Positions 8,489 to 16,655 of a stretch of 39,939 nt of DNA are shown here, in pieces. Each line of letters opens with the position of its first letter. Position 1 is the first letter of the stretch. The DNA is taken from the NCBI GenBank assembly GCA_019240835.1, contig JAFAXQ010000269.1:1-39939 (forward strand), read 5' to 3'. The position numbers were made by a program, and so were the translations under genes. Origin of the DNA: Ktedonobacteraceae bacterium (GTDB lineage: Bacteria > Chloroflexota > Ktedonobacteria > Ktedonobacterales > Ktedonobacteraceae). Below the pieces are notes generated by a model, which was not told where the DNA came from, did no database searches, and worked only from the letters and a program-made list of their open reading frames with translations.

Positions 8489-9514
8489 TTACACGTCTCC
8501 GGCTGCTTCTTTTATCGTCAACTCCGCGTTGGGTAAGAGAGCATGCAGCGCGTACATCACCTCAGCAACCGTGCTGAACTGCTTGTTGGCAATCCAGAAC
8601 CGTACGGTAAAGACAACTTCCTTACTTGTAATACTACTCAGCGTGGCTTGCGGTTCTGGCTTGACCATCACGCTCTCAAGTTTTTTAAGCGCTCTGAGAA
8701 TCTGGCCCACTGTCTCGTCTTTGACGTATTCGGCCTCGGGAATGCTCACAGCGAGCGTCGCTCGCCTCTCACTATAAGACGTATTATTGACCACGGAGTT
8801 GCCGAAGATGAGGGAGTTGGGAATGATCACCTCTTCACCGCTCACAAGGTGCAGCTTAGTGGCACGCAACTGCACATCCTCTATCGTACCTGTGTAGGTC
8901 ACACCTCCGTCGGTCGTGCTGATCTGATCGCCAATGTGAAAGGGCCGCTCGATCAGAATGTAGAAACCCGCCACCAGGTCTTTCAAAATGTCTTGGACGG
9001 CAACGGCAAGAGCGACGGTGAGGATGCCAATAAATGCAGCGGGTATGCCAATGGGTATTGATAAGATAGAGAGAATCCAAAAGGCAGTCAGGGCAAGAAC
9101 GATATAGTAGGAGATGCGACCGACAAGCGTACGGATATTGATATCAACGCGGTTTTCGCCCAGACCGCGAATGATCAACGTCCTGACTGTCCTTGCAATT
9201 CCTATGCCTAAACCTATAAGCAAGAGGGCATAGACGAGATTAAGAGTAAGGGCAGTGAGGTTACTTATTTGGAACGATTTCTCGATGCTCTGCCAGTAAA
9301 AAAGAAGTCGGCCAGGGTCCCAAATAAGCGGTACAGCAAATGCGGCTACAATCAGAGGAGGGAATACAATCACGACACCGAGGATCTGGATGAGCCAATT
9401 GTCGAGTACCGTGGATTTGAGGCGACGCACGAGGATACGACGCAAAAACAAACCGAGACCAAGCGCAACCAAGAGGGTCAGTACAATAACAATAATGCGT
9501 AGCGTATTTTCCAT
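8489..9514 (-). CDS. Small-conductance mechanosensitive channel, MscS family
   Basis: The 341-residue inner-membrane channel releases solutes on hypo-osmotic shock. Four or five hydrophobic helices lie in residues 5-175. The last one (AAFIGILTVALAVAVQDILKD) is the pore-lining TM3 of MscS, followed by the cytoplasmic beta domain with ERPFHIGDQI, a GTIEDVQLRATKL stretch and VIIPNS, the core family signature. The C-terminal mixed alpha/beta domain is present. No strong ribosome site precedes the ATG. A TATAAT (minus strand, 9572-9577) lies about 60 bases upstream, but no convincing -35 goes with it. It is first or early in the nadD/pan gene run. Confidence 0.92.
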   Translation of the reverse strand: MENTLRIIVIVLTLLVALGLGLFLRRILVRRLKSTVLDNWLIQILGVVIVFPPLIVAAFAVPLIWDPGRLLFYWQSIEKSFQISNLTALTLNLVYALLLIGLGIGIARTVRTLIIRGLGENRVDINIRTLVGRISYYIVLALTAFWILSILSIPIGIPAAFIGILTVALAVAVQDILKDLVAGFYILIERPFHIGDQISTTDGGVTYTGTIEDVQLRATKLHLVSGEEVIIPNSLIFGNSVVNNTSYSERRATLAVSIPEAEYVKDETVGQILRALKKLESVMVKPEPQATLSSITSKEVVFTVRFWIANKQFSTVAEVMYALHALLPNAELTIKEAAGDV

Positions 9515-9588
9515 AGAGATATCTGAAATCCAAATCCTTATGCGAAGTACTTTTTTTGCGCATTATAGCACCTTTGTGCAAACAATGC

Positions 9589-10248
9589 TCAGGGCAAACA
9601 TCGCTCGGACCACGGGCATGCTGTACCCTTACATCCTTGTGCTGCAGGACACACATCAAACTCGGCTAATAAGCCAACAAGCACACAGAGAGGAAGCCCG
9701 ACAACATTGAGATAGCAGCCTGCGATACGTTCTGTGGGCTGGAAGGATGGATGCTGAATAGCGTAGGCACCTGCCTTATCCAGTGGGTCTCTTGTGGCAA
9801 TATAGGCGTCGACTTCTTGCTCACTATAAGGGCGCATGAGCACAGGCGTATCGCGTAGTGCTGCTCTTATTTGAAGTTCCCCGCTCATTGTCGTACAGAC
9901 GACAACCCCCGTCACAACGTGATGCCAGCGACCGCGCAATGCAAGCAGCAGTTCACGTGCATGAGCCTCGTCACGAGGTTTCCCCAGTTCTGTGCCATCA
10001 AGCAGCACAGTCGTGTCGGCAGTAATGACGAGACGATGTGCTGCTTCTGGTAGAGTGAGGGCTGCCATCGCCTTATGATGAGCAGTCCACAGACCTAGCT
10101 CTTCTATAGGACCTTGATAACGCGCTTGAGCTGCATCCTCATCGGTCGGTGCAATAGCGACTGCGCAAGGGAGGCCGATTTTTGTAATGATCTCTCTCCG
10201 CCGCGGAGAAGCGGAGGCCAGTAACAAGTGTGGTTGTATCGTCGTCAC
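9589..10248 (-). CDS. maf: Maf-like nucleoside triphosphate pyrophosphatase
   Basis: House-cleaning enzyme that hydrolyses non-canonical nucleotides (family knowledge: dTTP/UTP and modified pyrimidines). Seen: LLLASASPRRREI (the SxSPRR motif) near the N-terminus, PTDEDA, an HHKAMA Lys, ITADTTVLLDG, LGKPRDEAHA, VVTGVVV, DPLDKAGAYAIQ and NVVGLPLC. These are all Maf signatures in order. The GTG at 10248 gives the natural N-terminus, with AAAGG 6 bases upstream. The frame stays open to 10374, but that part overlaps the preceding gene's end. An unusual Cys-containing tail (residues about 200-219) follows the core. It lies 28 bases after the TPR gene. Confidence 0.92.
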   Translation of the reverse strand: MTTIQPHLLLASASPRRREIITKIGLPCAVAIAPTDEDAAQARYQGPIEELGLWTAHHKAMAALTLPEAAHRLVITADTTVLLDGTELGKPRDEAHARELLLALRGRWHHVVTGVVVCTTMSGELQIRAALRDTPVLMRPYSEQEVDAYIATRDPLDKAGAYAIQHPSFQPTERIAGCYLNVVGLPLCVLVGLLAEFDVCPAAQGCKGTACPWSERCLP

Positions 10249-10276
10249 TGTCAACCTTTGCTGCCCACTGCTTGCA

Positions 10277-11896
10277 TCAACGTTTCTTCGGAGGCGGTTT
10301 GTGAGACTTGGAGCGTGCTTTGGCGTTCTTGGCTTTTGCCGTGCGTTGTGCCCTTTTGTTCTCGAATGCTGCACGTACAGTCATCACCATTATCTCTGCT
10401 GGATCGATAAGCTCTGCATCACTCAGCAGCTCCTGTGCAGTCGCCAGATCGCCACTTTGAATGTAAGTCATTGCCAGGGCAGCCATCAGCTCTGCGGATT
10501 CAGGATCCATATCCAAAGCCAGTTCAAGCAGTTCACGCGCTTCCTGTAGCTTGTTATGCTCTATAGTATAGATGAAGGCGAGGTCTGCGTAGGCCGAAGT
10601 TCCCTCTGGTTCTTGCTCGATAGAGCGCTTCAGGCTTTGTTCGGCTGCCGCGTAATTGAGCAGAATGCGCTGCTCGCGGCCTATTCTGCCCCAGATTCCA
10701 CCGAGCTGGGAATCGAGTTCTGCTGCACGCTGATAGCAACGCAACGCCTCCTCGTGTTGTCCTGTTTCAGCGGCAAGCCGCCCGAAGCTAGACAAAACGT
10801 TGGCCTCGTCTTTTGTATTGGTAACCAGCAATTGGGCTTGACGGAGCACATTCTCTGCTTCAGTATGACGCGCTTCATTCACGATAAGTATATCGGCAAG
10901 CATGAGGTAGCCTTCCAGAGCATTATCGTTGGCAATTGAGTCGCGCAGTGCCTTCTCTACCAGCGTAGTAAGATGATCGGCGCGCTCATACATCTCACGT
11001 CTATCAAATTCTTCGACTAGGCGGCTGAGAATAATAGCTTCACTGCGCAACACTTCTCCCTTTTGTTCAGAGAAGCGCTTGGTGATGAGGTCCAAGTAAG
11101 CTGCGGCACGCTCCCAATCCTGGGCTACGGTAGCCTGCATTGCAGCTTTGTCATAGGCTATGCGATCCTGTGGAGCCTGTGCAATCAGCGCATCAGCGTA
11201 GTGCATAGCACGTTGTGCGATCCAGAGTACTTCCTGCAGGTAATCGTCTGTGTCTGCGAACGCTTCATCGTCGACAGGTGCATCGCTACTCGTGTTCGGG
11301 TGATCTGCATCAAAACTATCAAGGTCTTTTATACCCATTTTCTGAGCTAGAGTCTGCAGGTTTGCGCTGAAGTTCTCTATATGCTCTTCCAACTCCGCAG
11401 TGGAAAGGTGGAGTGCGGTAGCACCTTCATCCTTCATGCTTTGTATACGCCATTCGTCATCGTCGTTTGCTCTCACGACGGTATAGCGTGCCCAGGACCA
11501 CTGTCGCCCAGTTTCAGCATAAGAAATGGTGCCTAGCGGCAGTTCTTTCAATGCAGTATCAACGGATCCCGGTTTTGCTTCCAGGGACAGAAATACCTCG
11601 ACCTCTTGTGTCGTGGTTCCATCCTCCTCACGGTCAAAGTCGTACACGACATCTACGCGCATGTGCGCAGGTTTAGCTGCAGCAGCCCATTTCTCACGCC
11701 GCGCTACCCACTCATTGGCTGAGAGACCCGCACGAATGTCGCTCTCATCTGTAAATAGCTCGTAGGCTGAGTCATAGTCTCCTTCTGACCATAGTTCTAG
11801 AAACTGTTCTATCGTTTCTTCGGCATCTAATGTATCGCTGCCAAAGTAACCTGCGAAATTGAAGTTCTCTTCATCCATATCTTCGTCTTTTTTCAT
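10277..11896 (-). CDS. TPR-repeat protein with N-terminal NTF2-like region (paralogue 1)
   Basis: A 539-residue acidic soluble protein. Residues about 25-170 (FLELWSEGDYDSAYELF, ETGRQWSWARY, EWRIQSMKDEGA) look like an NTF2/SnoaL-like alpha+beta domain. The C-terminal half carries tetratricopeptide repeats (ALRCYQRAAELDSQLGGIW, AEQSLKRSIEQEP, ARELLELALDMDPESAEL). A Lys/Arg-rich basic tail ends the protein. It probably acts as a protein-interaction scaffold; partner unknown. The start at 11896 lies one base after the upstream TAA and its ribosome site (GAAGAGG) is inside the upstream stop region, so translation is coupled. It is paralogous to the gene upstream (matching ETGR..W, EWRIQS and DEGA blocks). 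Confidence 0.82.
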   Translation of the reverse strand: MKKDEDMDEENFNFAGYFGSDTLDAEETIEQFLELWSEGDYDSAYELFTDESDIRAGLSANEWVARREKWAAAAKPAHMRVDVVYDFDREEDGTTTQEVEVFLSLEAKPGSVDTALKELPLGTISYAETGRQWSWARYTVVRANDDDEWRIQSMKDEGATALHLSTAELEEHIENFSANLQTLAQKMGIKDLDSFDADHPNTSSDAPVDDEAFADTDDYLQEVLWIAQRAMHYADALIAQAPQDRIAYDKAAMQATVAQDWERAAAYLDLITKRFSEQKGEVLRSEAIILSRLVEEFDRREMYERADHLTTLVEKALRDSIANDNALEGYLMLADILIVNEARHTEAENVLRQAQLLVTNTKDEANVLSSFGRLAAETGQHEEALRCYQRAAELDSQLGGIWGRIGREQRILLNYAAAEQSLKRSIEQEPEGTSAYADLAFIYTIEHNKLQEARELLELALDMDPESAELMAALAMTYIQSGDLATAQELLSDAELIDPAEIMVMTVRAAFENKRAQRTAKAKNAKARSKSHKPPPKKR

Positions 11897-11897
11897 C

Positions 11898-14108
11898 TTA
11901 CCTCTTCTTTGAACCGCTCCTGTTGATATACTCGCGTACACTCTTAACGATGTCTAGTTCTGCATTGAGCTGCTCAGCCTCTGCTATCTCACGCTCTGCG
12001 TCGCGCACCTCGCCCATCTCAGACAAAACTGAGGCGAGTAGTGCGTGAAGGTCGGCAGAATCTGGATTGTTACGTAGACCCTGCTCTGCACTCTCTCGCG
12101 CTTTCGCTAAGTGGCCCTGCTTCATGTGTATGCCAATGAGTTGAGAGTAGGAGCCTATATCATCTGGCTCCTCAACTATAGCGCGTTGGTAAGCCGCTTC
12201 AGCTTCAGCAAAATGCCCAAGCAGGTAGTGAGCGAAGCCGAGGTGGAACCAGCTACCGGCATAGTGGGGATCGAGTTCAGTGACGTTTTGGTAGTGCGTA
12301 ATCGCCCTGCCCATCAGTTCACGCCGCATGGCGATATTGCCTAACCCCGCCTCAATGGAAGCCTCTTCTCTTGGATTGGGCCTCAGTTCTTTTGCCACAA
12401 GCATTTCGGCCTCTGCTTCATCATTGCGGTTCTGATCAATGAGGAGTTCTGCAAGCAGTATGTGGCCCATCGCACTATTCTCGGCAACGATAGACTCGCG
12501 AAGGGTAGCTTCGGCACGCACAAGAAGGTGCTTGTGACGCTGTTGCATAAATTGCGTATCATACTTGTAAGCGAGCGTCGACAGCGTTGCCCCTAGGCCC
12601 CGCAGCATCTCTCCACGACGCTCGGCAAAGCGGGTTACTAGACGCTCTACATAGACCATAGTAAGTTCAGGATTACCGATTACCAGCGCACGTGTATAGG
12701 CATCTACAGACACATTATAATCAAACGGCAGACGTACAATGAGCGCGTCATAGTAATGCAGTAACTGTGTGAGCCGCCAGGAGAGATCCTCCATGGCCGT
12801 CTCAATATTGGCCTCATGCTCGTTGACTAATGCCTCTATTGCCGCTTCATACTCCTGAATACGCTGTTGTAGTTCTGCGATGGATAAACCCTGTATACGT
12901 GCGCCTTCATCCACTGCAGATTGAATGCGCCACTCCTCGTTCTCACGCCTGAGGGTGTAGCTTGTCCAGAACCAATGTCGTCCCGTCTCTTTGTTGACAG
13001 CGGTTCCCAGCGGCATTTCGCGCAAGGTGCCACTGAGAGGAGTTTCTGTCAGCTCAAGTGACCAGCCAGCTTCTATCTGCTTGGAGGATGAATGTCCAGT
13101 GGGAAGCGGCGTAGGGAGCCAAAGTACACTTTGACTCTGTTCACTCTGGTGTACAAATCCCAACTCAATGCGTGCTGGATGAGCCTCATTAGCCCAGGCG
13201 CGCCGCCGTTCAATCCACTCATCGCGTTCAAGTCCTTCACGCAGGTTGCTGTGTGCCGTGAGCAAATCGTATGCCAGCCCATAATCGCCCAGAGACCAAG
13301 CCCCCAGGAAGTTCATCATTACCTTCTCATCCTCCAAATCAGGGCGAATAAAAGTAAGCCCGTGGTCCTCGTCTAGGTCGTTAGCTTGTAGAATGAGCTG
13401 GTTGATGAGGGGCAAACGATCTCTATACTCTTTGTGGGGTGTGGTACCGCGCCACTGATTCACAGAGTATGCCTCCTCAATCAAGCGTTTGCCCTCTGCC
13501 AGAGTACAACTCGTCATTACAAGATCAACAAGCTTCGTACGCATCTCTTCGATACGTCTCTCTGCTTGACGCTTGCTGCTGATCTCGATGATGGCATCTT
13601 TGATACCATCTTGCCAGAAGTCGAGTAAAAAGACCATCGTGCGTACATCACCGTAGTCATAGCCCTGCTCCCACGCAAGCACGAGTTGTACCTCTCCCTC
13701 TTCTCGTGATTGCGTGACCACACCTTTCCAAAAGCGGGGGGGGTGAGCGCTATTGACCTGAACTGCCGGGATGTGTGGTGGTGTCCACTGTGGGAAGACC
13801 TTGGCAGACTCTAGACGAATAAGACAGCGGCGAGCTTCCTTACGTATATCTTTGTTCTGGCCCAGCACGTTCATAGCAGCCAGCGTATCGGCGGCATCGG
13901 TGTTGTTCTCTTTTGAGAGCGCCTTGAGTAGAGCAATTTGCGTTGCTTGCGAGAGCGTATTGATCGCGTTTACTGCTACTTGTGCCTCGTCCTGGTTACG
14001 CGTTGCGTGCAGTTGCATAGCAATGTCATGGTAATGCTCAAGTACATGGTGCAACTGGCTAGCTTCACCTTGTGATAGCAGTACATCCGTTTCCTTTTTC
14101 TGTGACAT
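11898..14108 (-). CDS. TPR-repeat protein with NTF2-like region (paralogue 2, longer)
   Basis: A 736-residue soluble protein. It has a helical N-terminal extension (about 1-270, no recognised domain), then an NTF2-like region about 270-410 with the same blocks as the downstream gene (LGDYGLAYDLL, ETGRHWFWTSYTL, EWRIQSAVDEGA). After a coiled region come TPR units near 560-720 (ITHYQNVTELDPHYAGSWFHLG, AEAAYQRAIVEEPDDIGSY). The run of 8 C on the coding strand (plus-strand G at 13736-13743) does not break the frame. It lies 33 bases after the glycosyltransferase gene. The tandem pair arose by duplication; function is unknown beyond scaffolding. Confidence 0.82.
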   Translation of the reverse strand: MSQKKETDVLLSQGEASQLHHVLEHYHDIAMQLHATRNQDEAQVAVNAINTLSQATQIALLKALSKENNTDAADTLAAMNVLGQNKDIRKEARRCLIRLESAKVFPQWTPPHIPAVQVNSAHPPRFWKGVVTQSREEGEVQLVLAWEQGYDYGDVRTMVFLLDFWQDGIKDAIIEISSKRQAERRIEEMRTKLVDLVMTSCTLAEGKRLIEEAYSVNQWRGTTPHKEYRDRLPLINQLILQANDLDEDHGLTFIRPDLEDEKVMMNFLGAWSLGDYGLAYDLLTAHSNLREGLERDEWIERRRAWANEAHPARIELGFVHQSEQSQSVLWLPTPLPTGHSSSKQIEAGWSLELTETPLSGTLREMPLGTAVNKETGRHWFWTSYTLRRENEEWRIQSAVDEGARIQGLSIAELQQRIQEYEAAIEALVNEHEANIETAMEDLSWRLTQLLHYYDALIVRLPFDYNVSVDAYTRALVIGNPELTMVYVERLVTRFAERRGEMLRGLGATLSTLAYKYDTQFMQQRHKHLLVRAEATLRESIVAENSAMGHILLAELLIDQNRNDEAEAEMLVAKELRPNPREEASIEAGLGNIAMRRELMGRAITHYQNVTELDPHYAGSWFHLGFAHYLLGHFAEAEAAYQRAIVEEPDDIGSYSQLIGIHMKQGHLAKARESAEQGLRNNPDSADLHALLASVLSEMGEVRDAEREIAEAEQLNAELDIVKSVREYINRSGSKKR

Positions 14109-14141
14109 AATAGCTCTTTTCTCTTCGCTGCTTCCATCAAT

Positions 14142-15740
14142 TTAGGTTTCGTGTCGATTGTACCACGTGGAGCGTGAAGAGTCGAGCATAGCATTATGCT
14201 TATAACGGTCCGATTGTCTTGTGTTAGCCACCATCAAAATGAAGAGCGGGTAAGCCGCACAGTAGAAATATGACGGCAGGCTACGCCAAGCAAAGAAAAG
14301 TGGCACTACCGCCAGTAGCATCGCTGCCTCTGGATGACGGGGGCAGAGACGCCAGTACCAGAAAAGCGCTAACACCATCGTACACACTTCGAGCAAGAGA
14401 TAGGTCCAGTTGGGAAAGAAGGGCAGCAGGTGAGTCACACTCAGGTTGACTAACCCTACACCCAGGGGAAACATCGGATCAGTTATGGGAGCAAGGATGC
14501 CAGAGAGCCAAGCATGTGCATCCCAGAGAATGAAAGGAAGATTAATAGCTAGGCCAATGCTACCTGCAATGGCAAGACGGTATAGGGCATCCTTCAACCC
14601 GTAGTGCTGCCAGAGCATGATAATGTAGAAAGGAACGAGAAACCACGCAATTTGCTTGCTTGCTATTGCCAGACCCAAAAAGATGGCGGATCGCCAGCGA
14701 TGGTGCTGTTGCAACCAGGCCAAAACGATAAGCAGCATACAGAAAATGTCCAGATTAGCCCCAGTCGTCGACGCCCACATAGGGACATTTGCCATACTCA
14801 GGAGCAGGATCCATGGTCGTAGTGCTGGGCAAGCAGACTTCCAGGCTATCCACACCAAGAGAAGATAGCTCAAGAAGTAGAAAGGTAATACATTGTAATC
14901 CTTCAACAGCGCGAAAGGCACTAATGTTAAGAAAGAGAGCGCAGGATAGCTCACCTTCGATTCGAACTCGGGTGCGTCATTGGACGTTGACTTGAGATCA
15001 GTGTCAAGCACTGTTTGAAAGTCGCTCGGCGTCGGATAATCAATGAGATGCGCGAATTGACCGCGCCGTAGTGGCGTGGTCCAATTGGGTTGAATAGAAA
15101 AACGCCGCGCCACGTCCAACATATTAGAATCGGTATAGGGGTTACGTCCCTGCAGCAAGAGCGCGGCGGCGTTGGTATCGAGCGAAGTGCCATCGTTAGC
15201 GAACTGTGGAGGTAGGAAGCACATGACCACAGTTCTGCCCAATTCAAAGCCGCCTACCAGTGTGATCGAGAGGGTAAGCAAAAGTAAGACGCGCTGCCAG
15301 CGTTGAGCTGGCTTTGGCCAGGATTGCACATAGGGTGCAGGGCGAAAGGCCAGCCACATAGCAACAAAGCTTCCGATAAACAAGACGAGGGGAATAAGTG
15401 AGGCAAAGGACTGCAGAAAAGGAAAATACAAGTAATGCGGTAGCTCATTGATCGTCTGTAAAATAAGGGCAAGCCCAATCCAGCAGGCTCGCCATTGCAA
15501 CTCAATGACAGCACGATTCGTTAGTGACACATCTGTTGTGAAAAAGTGTCGCATCCATGCATCTGGTAGGGTGATATACCCTGTCTCTGAGTGAGTGGTA
15601 TGTCTAACAACAGATTGCTGCACCCTCTGCCTCGCCGTCATAGTACCAAGAAGCAACTGAGCGAGGAGCGCTTCTTGGTCCGTTTCTACAACGAAAGGCA
15701 GATGGTTTAGGTCACAAACCAGATCATTCATTCCGTGCAT
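14142..15740 (-). CDS. GT87-type (DUF2029-like) integral membrane glycosyltransferase
   Basis: The 532-residue protein has an N-terminal cytoplasmic part (about 1-75) and then about ten hydrophobic helices. Between the early helices is an extracytoplasmic loop with DGTSLDTNAAALLLQGRNPY. The acidic residues followed by L(x)GxNPY are the hallmark of GT-C polyprenol-phosphate-sugar dependent transferases such as mannosyltransferases of GT87. It likely moves a sugar from a lipid carrier onto an envelope glycan or lipid; the substrate is not readable. ATGs at 15740 and 15731 are both possible and neither has a strong ribosome site. It leads the run of minus-strand genes that includes the two TPR proteins. 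Confidence 0.72.
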   Translation of the reverse strand: MHGMNDLVCDLNHLPFVVETDQEALLAQLLLGTMTARQRVQQSVVRHTTHSETGYITLPDAWMRHFFTTDVSLTNRAVIELQWRACWIGLALILQTINELPHYLYFPFLQSFASLIPLVLFIGSFVAMWLAFRPAPYVQSWPKPAQRWQRVLLLLTLSITLVGGFELGRTVVMCFLPPQFANDGTSLDTNAAALLLQGRNPYTDSNMLDVARRFSIQPNWTTPLRRGQFAHLIDYPTPSDFQTVLDTDLKSTSNDAPEFESKVSYPALSFLTLVPFALLKDYNVLPFYFLSYLLLVWIAWKSACPALRPWILLLSMANVPMWASTTGANLDIFCMLLIVLAWLQQHHRWRSAIFLGLAIASKQIAWFLVPFYIIMLWQHYGLKDALYRLAIAGSIGLAINLPFILWDAHAWLSGILAPITDPMFPLGVGLVNLSVTHLLPFFPNWTYLLLEVCTMVLALFWYWRLCPRHPEAAMLLAVVPLFFAWRSLPSYFYCAAYPLFILMVANTRQSDRYKHNAMLDSSRSTWYNRHET

Positions 15741-16114
15741 AGCATTATGAGATGCAGCATGTTAAGAAGAATACACCGCTTACCTCCATTTTTCCGCGAA
15801 TCTCCATGCTGAATCAATTATTTCCACACTCCTTTCTTATATAGTGATGTTGTTTCAGGGAGAAGATGATATGTTCATGTGAGAAAACCGGCTTGTTCAC
15901 TCACTGTACACTGCAATAACATAGCATCCCTTTCCTGAAACACTGTTAATGTGGAGCTATGTGATGAACTAGCTCTTCAAGTGGTTGTCTCCTCAGTACA
16001 ACTTGTTGTTGAAAGGAATGCGAAGTCTATGCTCTGTTCATGGCCCATGATTTCCCATTCCTTATCAACGACAAGACACGAACTGCAATGTGAGAACACA
16101 AGGAGGAACATCTG
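15741..16114. other. Intergenic region between divergent genes
   Basis: This region separates the glycosyltransferase (-) and pentapeptide (+) genes. It holds a separated 9-bp inverted repeat, TGTTTCAGG at 15851-15859 and CCTGAAACA at 15934-15942. The only other clear signal is the ribosome site (AGGAGG, 16101-16106) of the plus-strand gene. No convincing promoter hexamer pair and no ORF with a ribosome site were found. Confidence 0.4.
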
Positions 16115-16390
16115 ATGGCAAACCAGCAGCATCTCAATATCCTTAGGCAGGGAACAGAGACTTGGAACCGATGGAGAGAGGAGAATCCGCAGATCAAGCC
16201 TGATCTGCGCAGAATCGTGCTCAGTGGAACCGACCTCAGCGGAGCTAACCTCGCCGGAGCTGATTTCAGTGGCTCTGTGTTTCGCCAAGTTACACTACGC
16301 GGAGCCGACTTCAGCGGAGCCAATCTCAGTAGAGCAACCCTCACGGGCGTTAACCTCGACGGGACCATCACCGACGAAACCCTATTCTGA
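16115..16390 (+). CDS. Pentapeptide-repeat protein
   Basis: The 91-residue protein starts with a charged helical N-terminus (about 1-35) followed by roughly nine tandem A(D/N)LXX-type units: LSGTDLSGANLAGADFSG, then LRGADFSGANLSRATLTGVNL. Such repeats fold as a right-handed quadrilateral beta-helix. Some family members mimic DNA and protect gyrase, but nothing here shows that role. AGGAGG stands 8 bases before the ATG. The gene is monocistronic and ends at a hairpin facing recN-operon genes. Confidence 0.85.
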   Translation: MANQQHLNILRQGTETWNRWREENPQIKPDLRRIVLSGTDLSGANLAGADFSGSVFRQVTLRGADFSGANLSRATLTGVNLDGTITDETLF

Positions 16391-16416
16391 GCCATACCGC
16401 AAGGAGGAATAGCTTT

Positions 16417-16455
16417 CCCGACGTATCGTGCCCAAAGCAGAGCAGATACATCGGG
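16417..16455. terminator. Hairpin between convergent genes
   Basis: CCCGACGTATC (16417-16427) pairs with GATACATCGGG (16445-16455), 10 of 11 positions matching, around a 17-nt loop. It lies between the pentapeptide gene stop and the stop of the small membrane protein. There is no long T-run, so it is probably a weak shared terminator. Confidence 0.4.
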
Positions 16456-16466
16456 TCTCTATCAGC

Positions 16467-16655
16467 CTACAGTTCCTTCTTGCGTGGTAACAGCAGAAGT
16501 GAGACGAGTGCGTATCCTGCACAGCCAAGGATGAGCAGTGCAAAGACTACCGTTTCGCCATCGTTGTGCGGTGTGGCAAGCATCGAGAGACCCCACCAGA
16601 GCAGACCTGCGAAGGTGACGAATAAGAGTATAGTGCTCATGAGTTTCTTAGGCAT
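16467..16655 (-). CDS. Small two-helix membrane protein
   Basis: A 62-residue product begins MPKKLMSTILLFVTFAGLL. It has two hydrophobic segments (about 5-25 and 34-57) joined by a short polar loop (TPHNDGET), and ends in a basic tail (LLPRKKEL). The ATG at 16655 shares its A with the TAA stop of recN (TAATG), and AAAGGA lies upstream inside recN, so it is translationally coupled to recN. A longer frame to 16721 only reads recN in another phase. Function unknown. Confidence 0.65.
   Translation of the reverse strand: MPKKLMSTILLFVTFAGLLWWGLSMLATPHNDGETVVFALLILGCAGYALVSLLLLPRKKEL

Noticed and set aside
10249-10374. Longer Maf start giving 42 extra residues
   Set aside because: The extra part overlaps the end of the TPR gene, is basic low-complexity sequence, and lies outside the Maf family domain.
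13155-13165. An 11-base match (AAATCCCAACT) to the guide-like segment of the free-standing RNA, inside the TPR gene
   Set aside because: The match stops after 11 bases and is short enough to be chance in a 40-kb window; no TAM can be assigned.
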